Shown here piece after piece: positions 46,309-56,330 of a stretch of DNA of 64,000 nucleotides. The DNA comes from Caballeronia sordidicola (GTDB lineage Bacteria; Pseudomonadota; Gammaproteobacteria; Burkholderiales; Burkholderiaceae). Numbering within the stretch: the stretch's first letter is position 1; each line of letters starts with the position of its first letter. The notes beneath the pieces were generated by a model. It was not told the origin of the DNA. It saw nothing but the letters and a program-made list of their open reading frames with translations, and searched no databases. The position numbers were made by a program, and so were the translations under genes. The stretch is from NCBI RefSeq assembly GCF_001544455.2, contig NZ_FCOC02000008.1:173007-237006 (forward strand), written 5' to 3'.

Positions 46309-46566
46309 TCAACCGCCCGTCACAGGTGGGAAAAACGCAACCTCGCAGCCTTCCGTGATGCGCCGCGACGGGTCCGTCATCTCGTGATTGCACGCCATTC
46401 GCAGCGTGCGGCCTTCGGCGAGCGTTTCGGCCCAAACACCGCCGCGCGCGCGCAGCCAGGCGCGGACATCGCCCACGCTTGCAATCCCGTCCGGCACTTC
46501 GACACTTTCGTTTGCCACACCGAGCGCTTCGCGCACGCTCGCAAAAAACCGCAATTCGACTTTCAT
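46309..46566 (-). CDS. moaD: Molybdopterin synthase sulfur carrier subunit
   Basis: 85 residues with a ubiquitin-like fold, starting MKVELRFFASVREALGV and ending VAFFPPVTGG. The terminal Gly-Gly is the thiocarboxylated end that feeds MoaE. I chose the ATG at 46566 (AAGGTGA before it) over an in-frame TTG overlapping the moeA stop. It lies between moeA and moaE. Confidence 0.95.
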   Translation of the reverse strand: MKVELRFFASVREALGVANESVEVPDGIASVGDVRAWLRARGGVWAETLAEGRTLRMACNHEMTDPSRRITEGCEVAFFPPVTGG

Positions 46567-46574
46567 GATCACCT

Positions 46575-47837
46575 TCAACGCATCAATTCTGAAAACGGGA
46601 TAAAACGCACGATTTCGCCTGTCTGGATGGCGTGATCGGGCGGGTTATCGATGAGGCCATCGCCCCATACCGTCGATGTCAGCACCGCCGAGCTCTGGTT
46701 GCCGAACACGTCCAGGCCGCCCGCATCGTTCACGCGGGCGCGCAGGAATTCGTTGCGCCGGTCGCCCTTTTTCTGCGTGAAATCCGCGCGCATGGAATAC
46801 ACGCGCGGCTTTACCGTTTCCACGCCCGCCAGACGCAGGATGAAGGGCCGCACGAACAGCAGGAACGTGCAGAAACTCGAGACCGGATTGCCCGGCAAGC
46901 CGATAAAAAACGCTTCTTCCCCAAGCCGCGAAGCCTCGCGCCGAACCGCGCCGAACGCCAGCGGCTTGCCGGGTTTCATCGCGATTTGCCACATGGAGAT
47001 TCGCCCTTCGGCTTCCACGGCGGGTTTGACATGATCCTCCTCTCCCACCGATACCCCGCCGCACGTGAGGATCAGGTCATGGTCACGCGCCGCGCGCCGC
47101 AGCGTTTCGCGTGTCGCGTCCAGCCGGTCCGGCACGATACCCAGGTCCGTCACGTCGCAATCCAGTCTGGCGAGCAGCGCGCGCAGCGTAAAACGGTTCG
47201 AATTGTAGATTGCGCCCGGCCGCAGCGGTTCGCCGGGCATGGTGAGTTCGTCGCCGGTAAAAAACACGGCCACGCGCACGCGGCGCACGACTTCGAGCGT
47301 GGCGCATCCCACCGACGCCGCCAGCCCGAGCGCCTGCGGTGTCAGCCGGGTGCCGGCGGCCAGGATGACGGAATCGCGGCGAATATCGGCGCCCTGCTGC
47401 GTGATCCACTCGCCTTCTGCCGGAGCCTGGGAAAAGCGCGCGCGGGAATCGTCGAGACGAACCATTTCCTGCATCACGATGGTGTCCGCGCCCGGCGGCA
47501 CGGTCGCGCCGGTAAAGATCCGCGCGGCCGTGCCGGCGGCGAGCGGCTCGGCCGCCGCGCCGGCCGGCACCCGCTGCGACACCGGCAGCGTGACGCCGTT
47601 TGCATCGGACGCCTGGGCAAGATCGGCGGCCTGGACCGCATAGCCGTCCATGGCGCTGGTGCGCATGGGCGGCACGTCCAGCGGCGACACTACATCGGCG
47701 GCGAGTACGCGCCCGAGCGCGTTGGCGGTATCGACGGTTTCCGCGCCATCCACCCGGCGCGCGGCTGCGAGCAAGGTGGCGAGCGCATCGGCGGTGGACA
47801 ACATTGGCGGGCGTGAAGCAGCGGGCATGATGGACAT
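46575..47837 (-). CDS. moeA: Molybdopterin molybdenumtransferase
   Basis: 420 residues. MoeA inserts molybdate into adenylated molybdopterin. Marks in order: PPMRTSAMDGYAVQAADL, AARIFTGATVPPGADTIVMQ, YNSNRFTLRALL, TCGGVSVGEEDHVK and GLPGNPVSSFCTF. It starts the moeA-moaD-moaE unit, divergent from the Nudix gene across 216 bases. M1 and M4 are both possible starts. Confidence 0.96.
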   Translation of the reverse strand: MSIMPAASRPPMLSTADALATLLAAARRVDGAETVDTANALGRVLAADVVSPLDVPPMRTSAMDGYAVQAADLAQASDANGVTLPVSQRVPAGAAAEPLAAGTAARIFTGATVPPGADTIVMQEMVRLDDSRARFSQAPAEGEWITQQGADIRRDSVILAAGTRLTPQALGLAASVGCATLEVVRRVRVAVFFTGDELTMPGEPLRPGAIYNSNRFTLRALLARLDCDVTDLGIVPDRLDATRETLRRAARDHDLILTCGGVSVGEEDHVKPAVEAEGRISMWQIAMKPGKPLAFGAVRREASRLGEEAFFIGLPGNPVSSFCTFLLFVRPFILRLAGVETVKPRVYSMRADFTQKKGDRRNEFLRARVNDAGGLDVFGNQSSAVLTSTVWGDGLIDNPPDHAIQTGEIVRFIPFSELMR

Positions 47838-48053
47838 CGGCGGGAATGTTTGGTGAACCGTGAAATGGGCGGAGCAGGAAAACGGCGCGTCCGAAGCACT
47901 TATTGTAGCGAGGCAACAGCCAAACGCGCTGATTCGCTCCCGCCCGATCCGCAGGCTCCCAGACCATTCGGCAGGTATCGGCGCCCTTCCCAGCCATGCC
48001 GCGCGCCCCGGCCTCGGTGATACACTCGCACGACACTTTCAGACTTTTCCCCT

Positions 48054-48599
48054 ATGAAATTCTGCTCCGTCTGCGGTCATGAAGTCAGCCTGCTTATTCC
48101 GCCCGGCGACAACCGCGAACGTTTCGTCTGTGGCAACTGCGGCACGGTGCATTATCAGAATCCGCGCAACGTGGTCGGAACCGTGCCCGTGTGGGACGAA
48201 AAGGTCTTGCTGTGCCGTCGCGCGATCGAACCGCGCTACGGCTACTGGACGCTGCCAGCGGGTTTCATGGAGATGAACGAGACGACCAGCGAAGGCGCTT
48301 CGCGCGAGACGCTGGAAGAAGCCGGCGCGCGCGTGGAGATCCAGAGCCTTTTCACGCTGCTCAATGTGCCGCACGTTCATCAGGTGCATCTGTTTTACCT
48401 CGCGCGCCTGCTGGACCTGGACATCGATGCAGGCGAGGAAAGCCTGGAAGTGAAACTCTTCGATGAAAGCGAGATCCCCTGGGACGAGATCGCATTCCCG
48501 ACCGTTGGCCAGACGCTGCGCTTCTTTTTCGCCGATCGCGCCGCCGGCACCTATTCCCTGCACACCGGCGACATCTTCCGCTCATTGCGCGAAGGCTGA
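48054..48599 (+). CDS. Nudix hydrolase with N-terminal zinc ribbon
   Basis: 181 residues. Cys4/Cys7 and Cys26/Cys29 form a zinc ribbon, then a full Nudix box (G-x5-E-x7-REtLEEaG, from [12 protein letters not shown] into [10 protein letters not shown]) binds the metal for diphosphate hydrolysis. Zinc-ribbon Nudix proteins include NADH/FAD pyrophosphatases; the exact substrate is open. It is 14 bases upstream of aat. Confidence 0.9.
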   Translation: MKFCSVCGHEVSLLIPPGDNRERFVCGNCGTVHYQNPRNVVGTVPVWDEKVLLCRRAIEPRYGYWTLPAGFMEMNETTSEGASRETLEEAGARVEIQSLFTLLNVPHVHQVHLFYLARLLDLDIDAGEESLEVKLFDESEIPWDEIAFPTVGQTLRFFFADRAAGTYSLHTGDIFRSLREG

Positions 48600-48613
48600 G
48601 CGGCGAGCGCATC

Positions 48614-49357
48614 ATGGTTCCATGGCTCGCTTCCGACGATCCGTTTCCTCCCGTCGAGCGCGCGCTCGGCGAGGCGAGCGGCGCGCCGGGTTTGCTCGCG
48701 GCGAGCGCGGAGCTGCAAGGCGCGCGGCTGGTCGACGCCTATCAGCACGGGATCTTCCCCTGGTATTCCGATGGCCAGCCAGTGCTCTGGTGGAGCCCGG
48801 ACCCGCGCATGGTCCTGGTTCCAGACGAATTCAAGGTCTCCGATTCGCTGCGCAAGACGCTGCGGCGCGTGTTGAGAGACGCAGCGTGGGAGATCCGCGT
48901 GGACCATGATTTTGCGGGCGTGATGCGCGCGTGCGCGCAGACGCCGCGCGAAGGCCAGCGCGGCACGTGGATCACGGCGGATATCGTGGAGGCGTATTCG
49001 TCGCTGCATCGCGAAGGGCGGGCGCACAGCATTGAAACCTGGTTCGAAGGCAAACGCGTCGGCGGTCTTTACGGCGTGTCGTTCGGACGGATGTTTTTCG
49101 GCGAATCGATGTTCGCGCATAGAACCGACGCCTCGAAAATCGCGCTCGCGGGACTCGTCGGACACTTGCGCCACCATAAAATAGAGATGATAGACTGCCA
49201 GCAGAATACGTCGCATCTGGCGTCGCTGGGCGGGCGCGAGATCACGCGGAAAGCTTTTTTGAGACATTTGCGCGATGCCGTGTTCGAGCCGCCGATACCC
49301 TGGCAGTTCGATAAATCGGCGCTGCTCGCAACGCTCGGCGCGCAAGTGTCGTTGTGA
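48614..49357 (+). CDS. aat: Leucyl/phenylalanyl-tRNA-protein transferase
   Basis: 247 residues. Adds Leu or Phe to proteins with N-terminal Lys or Arg, marking them for ClpS/ClpAP. Family marks are [62 protein letters not shown] and [19 protein letters not shown]. Next to the second N-end-rule transferase bpt in the same direction. Confidence 0.96.
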   Translation: MVPWLASDDPFPPVERALGEASGAPGLLAASAELQGARLVDAYQHGIFPWYSDGQPVLWWSPDPRMVLVPDEFKVSDSLRKTLRRVLRDAAWEIRVDHDFAGVMRACAQTPREGQRGTWITADIVEAYSSLHREGRAHSIETWFEGKRVGGLYGVSFGRMFFGESMFAHRTDASKIALAGLVGHLRHHKIEMIDCQQNTSHLASLGGREITRKAFLRHLRDAVFEPPIPWQFDKSALLATLGAQVSL

Positions 49358-49508
49358 ATGCGGGTTCGCGCGGAAAGCTGAAACCGCATTGAGATCAGCG
49401 GCGCCGATCGAAGATCATTGAGTAATTTGCATTGTGTGCCTTGCTTAACAGCGACGTTTAACCGGCAACACAGCGAGACGACAGAAGCCTAGAACGAGAG
49501 CTGCCAAC

Positions 49509-50372
49509 GTGACTCACCCCAATGAGCTGCCGCTTTCACCGCTTTCGGCGTTGCAATTCTATGCAACGGCGCCGTATCCCTGCAGCTACCTCGACGGGCG
49601 CATTGCGCGCTCCCAGGTCGCGACGCCAAGCCACCTGATCAATTCCGACGTCTACACCGAGCTCGTCAAGGCGGGTTTCCGGCGCTCGGGCGTGTTCACC
49701 TACCGGCCCTATTGCGACGGCTGCCGCGCGTGCGTGCCGGTGCGGCTGCCCATTGACGGATTCAAGCCGAACCGTACTCAGCGGCGCGTCTGGAAACTGC
49801 ATGGCGGGCTCGTCGCGAGCGTCGCGCCCCTGCACTACGACGAAGAGCATTACACACTCTACATGCGCTACCAGTCCGCACGGCACGCGGGCGGCGGCAT
49901 GGACCGCGACAGCCGCGACCAGTACGAACAGTTCCTCCTGCAAAGCCGGATCAACTCGCGGCTCGTGGAATTTCGCGAGCCGGTGACGGCTATGGAGGGC
50001 ATGGAAAGCGGCGACGGCAAGCCCAACAGCGATCCCCCTGAAAAGGGCGTCCTGCGCATGATCAGCATGATCGACATCCTTGGGGACGGTCTGTCCTCGG
50101 TCTATACATTCTTCGACCCGGACCTGCCGCATACCAGCTTCGGCACCTACAACATCCTGTGGCAAATCGAGCAGGCGCGCAGCCTCGACCTGCCGTACGT
50201 GTATCTTGGCTACTGGATCCGCGAAAGCGAAAAAATGGCGTACAAGGCCAACTTCCGGCCGCTCGAAGGATTGATCGACGGCCGCTGGGGGCTGCTCGAT
50301 CCCGTCACGATGCACTCCGCCGGAACACCGCCAATGCCCGGCAAGATGGCTGCGGACAAGCCGCGTCGTTGA
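49509..50372 (+). CDS. bpt: Bpt/Ate-type aminoacyl-tRNA-protein transferase
   Basis: 287 residues from a GTG start with GAGAG upstream. N-terminal domain [17 protein letters not shown], then the cysteine motif [13 protein letters not shown], and C-terminal GNAT-like fold ([23 protein letters not shown]). Bacterial Bpt adds Leu to proteins with N-terminal Asp or Glu; eukaryotic Ate1 adds Arg. The bacterial family points to Leu transfer. With aat it gives two complementary branches of the N-degron route. Confidence 0.92.
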   Translation: MTHPNELPLSPLSALQFYATAPYPCSYLDGRIARSQVATPSHLINSDVYTELVKAGFRRSGVFTYRPYCDGCRACVPVRLPIDGFKPNRTQRRVWKLHGGLVASVAPLHYDEEHYTLYMRYQSARHAGGGMDRDSRDQYEQFLLQSRINSRLVEFREPVTAMEGMESGDGKPNSDPPEKGVLRMISMIDILGDGLSSVYTFFDPDLPHTSFGTYNILWQIEQARSLDLPYVYLGYWIRESEKMAYKANFRPLEGLIDGRWGLLDPVTMHSAGTPPMPGKMAADKPRR

Positions 50373-50500
50373 TGAAGGATCGTCCTGCGGAACACGGCGC
50401 TTCGTTCCCCATTTTCACCATTCCGAAACAGCTTTTCAGCCGCCGCCGGTAAAGCCGTTAAAATGGCGCGTCTCAATTTTCGCCGTTCCGGCCTCTTCTC

Positions 50501-51541
50501 GTGTTCAGTTCCCTCTACCCGCTTGCCCGCGCGCAACTTTTTCGCATGGATGCGGAAGATGCCCATCACCTGACGCTGCGCATGCTGGGCGCCGCTGGCC
50601 GCACCGGGCTTGCCGGCATGCTCGCCGAGCGCGCCCCCGATTCCCCGCGCACGGTCATGGGCCTGAACTTTCGCAATCCCGTCGGGCTGGCGGCCGGGCT
50701 GGACAAGGAAGGCGCGTGTATTGACGGGTTGGCGTCGCTCGGGTTTGGATTTATCGAAGTGGGAACGGTCACGCCGCGCGCGCAGCCCGGCAATCCGCGT
50801 CCGCGCATGTTCCGGCTGCCCGACGCACAGGCGCTCATCAACCGGCTCGGTTTCAATAACCGCGGCGTCGACCAGTTCGTGGAGAACGTGCAGGCCGCGC
50901 GGTATCGCGGGATTCTGGGGCTGAACATCGGGAAAAATGCGGATACGCCGATTGAGCGCGCCGCGGAGGATTATTTGTATTGCCTCGAGCGCGTGTATCC
51001 GTTCGCGAGCTACGTGACCATCAACATCTCGTCGCCCAATACGAAGAACCTGCGCCAGTTGCAAGGCGCGGGCGAACTCGACGCGCTGCTCGGCGCATTG
51101 AAAGACAAGCAGCAACGCCTCTCCGACATGCACGGCAAGCTCGTGCCGCTCGCGCTCAAGATCGCCCCCGATCTCGACGACGAACAGATCAAGGAGATCG
51201 CCGCCACCCTGCTGCGCCACAAAATAGACGCCGTGATTGCGACCAACACCACGTTGTCGCGCACGGCTGTCGCCGGCATGAAACACAGCGACGAAGCAGG
51301 CGGATTGTCCGGCAAGCCGGTGTTCGAGGCATCGAATGCGGTGATTCGAAAACTGCGCGCGGAGCTCGGCGACGCGGTGCCGATCATTGGCGTGGGCGGC
51401 ATCATGTCCGGCGACGATGCGCGCGAGAAGCTCGCGGCGGGCGCGTCGCTGGTACAGATCTATACGGGCTTGATTTATCGCGGACCGGCGCTCGTGACCG
51501 AGTGCGTCGAAGCGCTGGCGAGTCACGGCGCAGTTGTCTGA
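50501..51541 (+). CDS. pyrD: Dihydroorotate dehydrogenase (quinone), class 2
   Basis: 346 residues from GTG 50501. FMN enzyme at the inner membrane oxidising dihydroorotate to orotate in pyrimidine synthesis. The N-terminal amphipathic region ([20 protein letters not shown]) binds quinone. [29 protein letters not shown], the catalytic-Ser segment [14 protein letters not shown] and [15 protein letters not shown] are typical. Confidence 0.97.
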   Translation: MFSSLYPLARAQLFRMDAEDAHHLTLRMLGAAGRTGLAGMLAERAPDSPRTVMGLNFRNPVGLAAGLDKEGACIDGLASLGFGFIEVGTVTPRAQPGNPRPRMFRLPDAQALINRLGFNNRGVDQFVENVQAARYRGILGLNIGKNADTPIERAAEDYLYCLERVYPFASYVTINISSPNTKNLRQLQGAGELDALLGALKDKQQRLSDMHGKLVPLALKIAPDLDDEQIKEIAATLLRHKIDAVIATNTTLSRTAVAGMKHSDEAGGLSGKPVFEASNAVIRKLRAELGDAVPIIGVGGIMSGDDAREKLAAGASLVQIYTGLIYRGPALVTECVEALASHGAVV

Positions 51542-51669
51542 GGCGCGTTGCATCACTACCTGACCTCATACCCACATGAGGAATCGATATGAAACCGCGG
51601 CTGCGATTTCGCTATCATCGCCGCACTTCGGATTTACCCAACACAGATTCAGACAAAGGCAAACAACAC

Positions 51670-52461
51670 ATGAAACTGACCTTCTTCAAGAAAGTACTCG
51701 TGGCAGGATTGATCGGCGCGTCGCTCTCGGCTGTTGCTCATGCCGAAGACCTGCTGGATTCCGTCAAGCAGCGCGGTACGTTGCGCATTGGGCTGGAAGG
51801 CACCTTTCCGCCGTTCAACTCGAAAACGCCGCAAGGTGAACTGGTCGGTTTCGACGTGGATATTGCCAAGGCCGTTGCCGCGAAGCTCGGCGTGAAGCCC
51901 GAATTTGTCACGACCGAATGGAGCGGGATCATTGCCGGCCTGCAGGCAGGCAAGTTCGACGTGATCGTGAATCAGGTCGGCATCACCGACGCGCGCAAGC
52001 AGACGCTCGATTTCTCGCCGGCCTACACGTATTCGAATGCGCAACTGATCCAGCGCAAGGACGACACGCGTGAGTTCAAGACGCTCGATGACCTGAAGGG
52101 CAAGAAGCTCGGCGTGGGTCTGGGCACCAACTACATGGACATGGCGAAGGCGGTTCCGGGTATCGATGTAAAGACGTATCCGGGCGCGCCGGAATACTTG
52201 CGCGATCTGGCGTCGAACCGGCTGGACGCCGCGTTGAACGACCGATTGATGCTCGCGTACCTGATGAAAAATTCGCAGTTGCCGCTGCGTACCGGCGCGA
52301 ATGTGGGTCCGGGCAATCCGTCGGGCATTCCGTTCAAGAAGGGCAATCCGAAGTTCCAGAAAGCCATTGACGACGCGATGACCCAGCTCGAAGCCGATGG
52401 CACCTTCACGAAGATCTCGGACAAGTGGTTCGGTATCGACGTGACGAAGCCCGCCAAGTAA
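51670..52461 (+). CDS. Polar amino-acid ABC transporter binding protein (cystine type)
   Basis: 263 residues from the ATG at 51670. Signal peptide cleaved after AVAHA. Periplasmic binding fold with RGTLRIGLEGTFPPFN, GFDVDIAKAVAAKLG, DVIVNQVGITDARKQTLDFS and GKKLGVGLGTNYMDM, resembling cystine/cysteine-binding TcyJ (FliY). First of a two-gene unit with the permease downstream. A hairpin lies between the two, which would favour more binding protein than permease. Confidence 0.92.
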   Translation: MKLTFFKKVLVAGLIGASLSAVAHAEDLLDSVKQRGTLRIGLEGTFPPFNSKTPQGELVGFDVDIAKAVAAKLGVKPEFVTTEWSGIIAGLQAGKFDVIVNQVGITDARKQTLDFSPAYTYSNAQLIQRKDDTREFKTLDDLKGKKLGVGLGTNYMDMAKAVPGIDVKTYPGAPEYLRDLASNRLDAALNDRLMLAYLMKNSQLPLRTGANVGPGNPSGIPFKKGNPKFQKAIDDAMTQLEADGTFTKISDKWFGIDVTKPAK

Positions 52462-52503
52462 GCCTGTCAAGCAGCAACCGTTTCTTTTACGCCTTCGGCA
52501 TCG

Positions 52504-52528
52504 GGGCGGCGTCTTCCTGATGCCGCCC
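52504..52528 (+). terminator. Hairpin between binding protein and permease genes
   Basis: GGGCGGC (52504-52510) pairs with GCCGCCC (52522-52528) around an 11-base loop, followed by TTGGCTTTT rather than a clean T-run. It probably acts as a partial terminator or an mRNA-end stabiliser. Confidence 0.45.
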
Positions 52529-52577
52529 TTGGCTTTTGATGCCTGCCCGACTGTCACGAAGCCAACTTCATTCCCTC

Positions 52578-53237
52578 ATGTCCACGACATCTCTCCTCGT
52601 TCAATCGATACCGGCTCTTGCGCAAGGCGCCGTGCTGACGATCAAGTTCGCGGTCTACTCGATGTTTTTTGGCCTGATCGCGGCCATCGTGCTCGCGGTC
52701 ATGGGTATCAGCCGCAGCAAGACGCTGGTGGGTATCGGGCGCGCCTACGTGAGCGTGATGCGCGGGACACCGCTGCTGGTGCAGATCTTCGTGATTTACT
52801 ACGGGCTGCCGAGCATCGGGATTTCACTCGATCCAACGCCGGCCGGGGTCATCGCGTTGTCGGCGAATGCCGCGGCTTATTTGTCGGAAAGCATGCGCGG
52901 GGCGATTCTCGGGATCCAGAGCGGGCAGTGGCTCGCGGCTTACAGCCTTGGACTTTCAAGGACGCAGACGCTGCGCTATGTGATCGGGCCGCAGGCGCTG
53001 CGCATTGCCGTGCCGAGTCTTTCAAACAGCCTCATTAGCTTGATCAAGGATACGTCGCTGGTGTCCGTGATTACGGTGACGGAATTGCTGCGCAGCGCTC
53101 AGGAAGTGATCGCCGCCACGTATCAGCCTTTGCCGTTGTATCTGGCCGCCGCCGTGGTTTATTGGGTGCTTTGCAGCGTGCTGGAATTCGTGCAGCGGCG
53201 GTTCGAGCGACGGTTGGCTTTGCCGGGAAGGCATTAG
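52578..53237 (+). CDS. Polar amino-acid ABC transporter permease
   Basis: 219 residues from the ATG at 52578, with five hydrophobic segments. HAAT-family signature: TIKFAVYSMFFGLIAAIVLA, the SVMRGTPLLVQIFVIYYGLP segment, ANAAAYLSESMRGAILGIQS and QTLRYVIGPQALRIAVPSL (EAA loop). Partner of the cystine-type binding protein. No ATPase gene follows; the next gene is on the other strand. It must use an ATPase encoded elsewhere. Confidence 0.92.
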   Translation: MSTTSLLVQSIPALAQGAVLTIKFAVYSMFFGLIAAIVLAVMGISRSKTLVGIGRAYVSVMRGTPLLVQIFVIYYGLPSIGISLDPTPAGVIALSANAAAYLSESMRGAILGIQSGQWLAAYSLGLSRTQTLRYVIGPQALRIAVPSLSNSLISLIKDTSLVSVITVTELLRSAQEVIAATYQPLPLYLAAAVVYWVLCSVLEFVQRRFERRLALPGRH

Positions 53238-53265
53238 CATCACGGCGCTGGGGAACGCCTGACGC

Positions 53266-53943
53266 CTATCCGTCCAGCCGCGCCCCGAATCTTCCCAGGC
53301 GGGGAAAGTAGTGGCGCTCGGGATCCAGCGAATACGCCACCCTTCGTGCCCGCCCCATCAACTCATCGCGCGGGAAAAAACCAAAATACCGCGAATCCGC
53401 GCTGTCGTCGCGGTTGTCTCCCAGCATCAGATATTGTCCCTTCGGCACCGTGACCGGTCCGAACGAGCGTCGCGGACTCGGCGCCAATACCGATAACCTC
53501 ACGACATGCGAAACGCGTCCCAGTTTTTCATCGAGATACTCGCCCGGTGACGATGCGTCGCCCGCCACGCCCGTGATGTCGGCCGGCTGATACGCGGCCC
53601 GCCTGCCATCGATATAAAGCACGTTGTCACGCATTGCGACCACGTCGCCGGGAAGGCCGATCAGCCTTTTTACGATCAGCTCGTGCGCCGCCGACGAATC
53701 CACGGTCACGATATCCCCGCGCTGCGGATCATGAAGATGCAGGATCGCGATGTGCGTGAACGGCACGCGCAAATCGTAAGCCATCTTGTCGACGACAATC
53801 CGGTCGCCTTCGCGAATGGTCGGCAACATGGAACCGCTCGGAACCACGTTCCAGTCCGCAATCGCACTTCGAAACAGGGCCATCAGGACCAGAAACGCCA
53901 CCAGCTTGCGATTGTCGCGCCAGAGTCGGGATAAGAATCGCAT
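53266..53943 (-). CDS. Signal peptidase I (second or orphan LepB type)
   Basis: 225 residues from the ATG at 53943; the longer frame adds no membrane segment. One N-terminal membrane anchor (LVAFLVLMALFRSAIADW) is followed by box B with catalytic Ser (VPSGSMLPTIREGDRI), box D with general-base Lys (IVKRLIGLPGD) and box E (LMLGDNRDDSADSR). It is not next to lepA or rnc, the usual lepB setting, so it may be a specialised extra copy. It ends 28 bases from the convergent permease. Confidence 0.9.
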   Translation of the reverse strand: MRFLSRLWRDNRKLVAFLVLMALFRSAIADWNVVPSGSMLPTIREGDRIVVDKMAYDLRVPFTHIAILHLHDPQRGDIVTVDSSAAHELIVKRLIGLPGDVVAMRDNVLYIDGRRAAYQPADITGVAGDASSPGEYLDEKLGRVSHVVRLSVLAPSPRRSFGPVTVPKGQYLMLGDNRDDSADSRYFGFFPRDELMGRARRVAYSLDPERHYFPRLGRFGARLDG

Positions 53944-54032
53944 GGTAGGAATGCCCGGCAGGTGAAGACGTCGCAGGGTATCGTGCAAACCTGAAACGAC
54001 GCTTAAACAGGGTCGTACGTCAAGCCGGTCCG

Positions 54033-55013
54033 TCACTCGGTTTCGAACGGGAAACGCACGCCAAGATCGCGGCGGGCGGCGTCGGTGATGGAGATCATCT
54101 GCATCGATACCGCATGCCGCATGACGGGACTTTCAGTCGCCCCGCTTCGCAGCAGTTCGCAGAAATGCGCGGTCTCGTAGTTGAGGCCGCCGCCTTCGAA
54201 CGGTTCATCGAGCTCGACCGTGCGGCCATCGAGATAACGAATGGTCGCGCGCGCCGGGTTCCACCAGTTCTCGTGAATCGTCACGGTGCCGCCCGTAGCT
54301 GCGAGCAACGCGTCGCCCTTGCCCTGAAGATCCATGCCGCAAAACAGTTGCGCCACGCCGCGTTCGTGCCGGACATTCAGGCTCGCGAAACTATCTACGC
54401 CGCTTTGCCCGAGCCGCCCGAACGTCTGCACTTCAAGCGGTTCGCCGAGCCAGTCGACCGCAAGGAACGCCTCGTAGATACCGATGTCGAGTAACGCGCC
54501 GCCGCCCATTTCCATGGAGTAGGAAGGATGGTCGAGCGGAACATTCGCGATGGAACACCCGGCTCGAACCAGCCCGATCTGGCCGACCGGATCCGCTGCA
54601 AGATGCCCGCGCAACCGGGTATAGAGCGGATAGAACGGCGGTTTCATGGCTTCCATGAAGAGGATTTTCGAGGCCCGCGCGGCATCGATCATCTGTTGCA
54701 ACGCACGCGCGTTGACGGCCGCGGGTTTCTCGCAAAGCACGGCACGGCCCGCCTTGAAAGCACGCAGCGCGTACTCGGGATGGCTGTTCTGCATGGTCGC
54801 GAGATAGAGCGCGTCGATGTTGCCGAGCATCGCGTCGAAGCTCTCGAAAGCAGTTGTCTGGAACTTGTCGGCGAAAGCGCGCGTGGGTTCGGGCCGGCGC
54901 GACCAGACGCCTGCGAGTTGCGTTCCCGGTACAAAGGCCAACCCCTCGGCGAACCGGTGCGCAATCCGTCCGGCACCGACAATACCCCAACGAATCGTGC
55001 TTTCTTCATTCAT
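54033..55013 (-). CDS. Gfo/Idh/MocA family oxidoreductase
   Basis: 326 residues from the ATG at 55013 with GGAG eight bases before it. Rossmann start IRWGIVGAGRIAHRFAEGL (GxGxxA-like), the EKP motif CEKPAAVNARALQQM with its Lys, and a C-terminal GFO-type sheet domain with GGGALLDIGIYE. NAD(P)-dependent sugar or inositol-type dehydrogenase; substrate not determinable. It is 266 bases downstream of the GntR gene on the same strand and may be in its regulon. Confidence 0.9.
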   Translation of the reverse strand: MNEESTIRWGIVGAGRIAHRFAEGLAFVPGTQLAGVWSRRPEPTRAFADKFQTTAFESFDAMLGNIDALYLATMQNSHPEYALRAFKAGRAVLCEKPAAVNARALQQMIDAARASKILFMEAMKPPFYPLYTRLRGHLAADPVGQIGLVRAGCSIANVPLDHPSYSMEMGGGALLDIGIYEAFLAVDWLGEPLEVQTFGRLGQSGVDSFASLNVRHERGVAQLFCGMDLQGKGDALLAATGGTVTIHENWWNPARATIRYLDGRTVELDEPFEGGGLNYETAHFCELLRSGATESPVMRHAVSMQMISITDAARRDLGVRFPFETE

Positions 55014-55279
55014 CTGTTGCGCTCCTGAATTGATGGTCGTGACTCGGTCAGCGCTCATTGTCCACTAAGGGCGCGATTGTCGGGAAGCAGGAAGCGGGGG
55101 GAAGCGGAAGATGACGCGAAGAAAGGGAGTGTAACGTTTGCGTAGGGAAGAACCCTGAATCCGGCGCCAGAAGCGCCCGGCCACGAATGACGTGACCAGA
55201 ATCCGGGCAGCCCTCGCTTGAAATCCGCCGGTACTGTCCCGGTGTCAAGCGTGGAGCCGTGTTACGGCAGCCTGCGGAA

Positions 55280-56035
55280 TCAAGCGCCCGCTGACTGCGA
55301 TTCGCCGACAGGCGGAGAAGAATCATCCTCGCGCCGTTCAAGCGAAAATGCACGCCCGACTTCCTCGGCCGTGACATCGATCAGCCGGCTCATCGCGCGT
55401 TCGGCCGCAGCGGCGTCGCGTGCACCGATCGCTTCCACGACCTCACGCTGCGCGCCGAGCGTCGCTTCACGCATTGTCGCAATGCCTTCCACGATCGGAT
55501 ACACCGTCACCAGCGCACCGCGCACGATAGCGGTCATCTGCTGGAAGAACTGATTGCCGCTCGCCGCGACAATGCGCGTGTGAAGCGCGACATCGGCGGC
55601 CTGGAACTCGGGCTCGCCTGTTTCGAGCGACGACAGGGCGTCGAACGCCTCCCGAATCCCGGCAATCTCGTCAGGCGTTGCACGCGCCGCCGCCAGGGCA
55701 GCCGCACGCGGCTCGATCAACATGCGGAACTCGATCACGTCGCGCAGGAACGCCTGATCGGGCGTGGCCCGAAAGCGCCAGCTCACGACGTCTTCATCGA
55801 TCAGCCGCCAGTCGCTCATCGGCCGGATGCGCGTGCCCGTCTTGGGCCGCACGTCCAGCATGTGACGCGCGAGAAGCATGGAGAGCGCCTCTCGCATCAC
55901 GGTCCGACTGACGTCGAACTCCTTCGACAGAACGTCCTGCGGCGGCAGGATCGCGCCATACTTTTGTTCGACGATGCCCGATACGAGCCCGTCCATCACC
56001 TTGGCTACCAGTGATCGCTCTTTATTTTCGTCCAT
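55280..56035 (-). CDS. GntR family regulator, FadR subfamily
   Basis: 251 residues from the ATG at 56035, preceded by GGGGAGAGGGG. Winged HTH (residues 8-75: AILPPQDVLSKEFDVSRTVM, REALSMLLARHMLDV, KTGTRIRP) and an FCD domain (about 95-230) with Asp/His metal-binding positions (ALHTRIVAASGN). FadR-type proteins often sense sugar acids. Neighbours are a Gfo/Idh dehydrogenase and manC. The target operator is not recognised. The gap 56036-56330 (295 bases) has no gene. Confidence 0.88.
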   Translation of the reverse strand: MDENKERSLVAKVMDGLVSGIVEQKYGAILPPQDVLSKEFDVSRTVMREALSMLLARHMLDVRPKTGTRIRPMSDWRLIDEDVVSWRFRATPDQAFLRDVIEFRMLIEPRAAALAAARATPDEIAGIREAFDALSSLETGEPEFQAADVALHTRIVAASGNQFFQQMTAIVRGALVTVYPIVEGIATMREATLGAQREVVEAIGARDAAAAERAMSRLIDVTAEEVGRAFSLERREDDSSPPVGESQSAGA

Positions 56036-56330
56036 CACCCCTCTCCCCTTGCGCCCTGCATTGTGTCCCTGCGTATCCGGCAAGCTTCCCCAAGCTCCCG
56101 GAACCGCACGCCTGAGCCGTGCCAATGAACCGGCAATGCCACACCGTGCTCGATAAATTGCGTGTTCAATACCGCGAACGCCAGTCGGAAAGTCCCTTTG
56201 AAGGGTTATCCCTGCCGGCGCCGCAGCGCTGCTTCGGCAACCGCTGTAGTAAGTACTCCGTGCTTCCCTGTTGCCTTTGTGCCCCGCCTTGACCCGCAAA
56301 CTTCCTTGGAGTCAGCTTCGCTGGCCGGGT

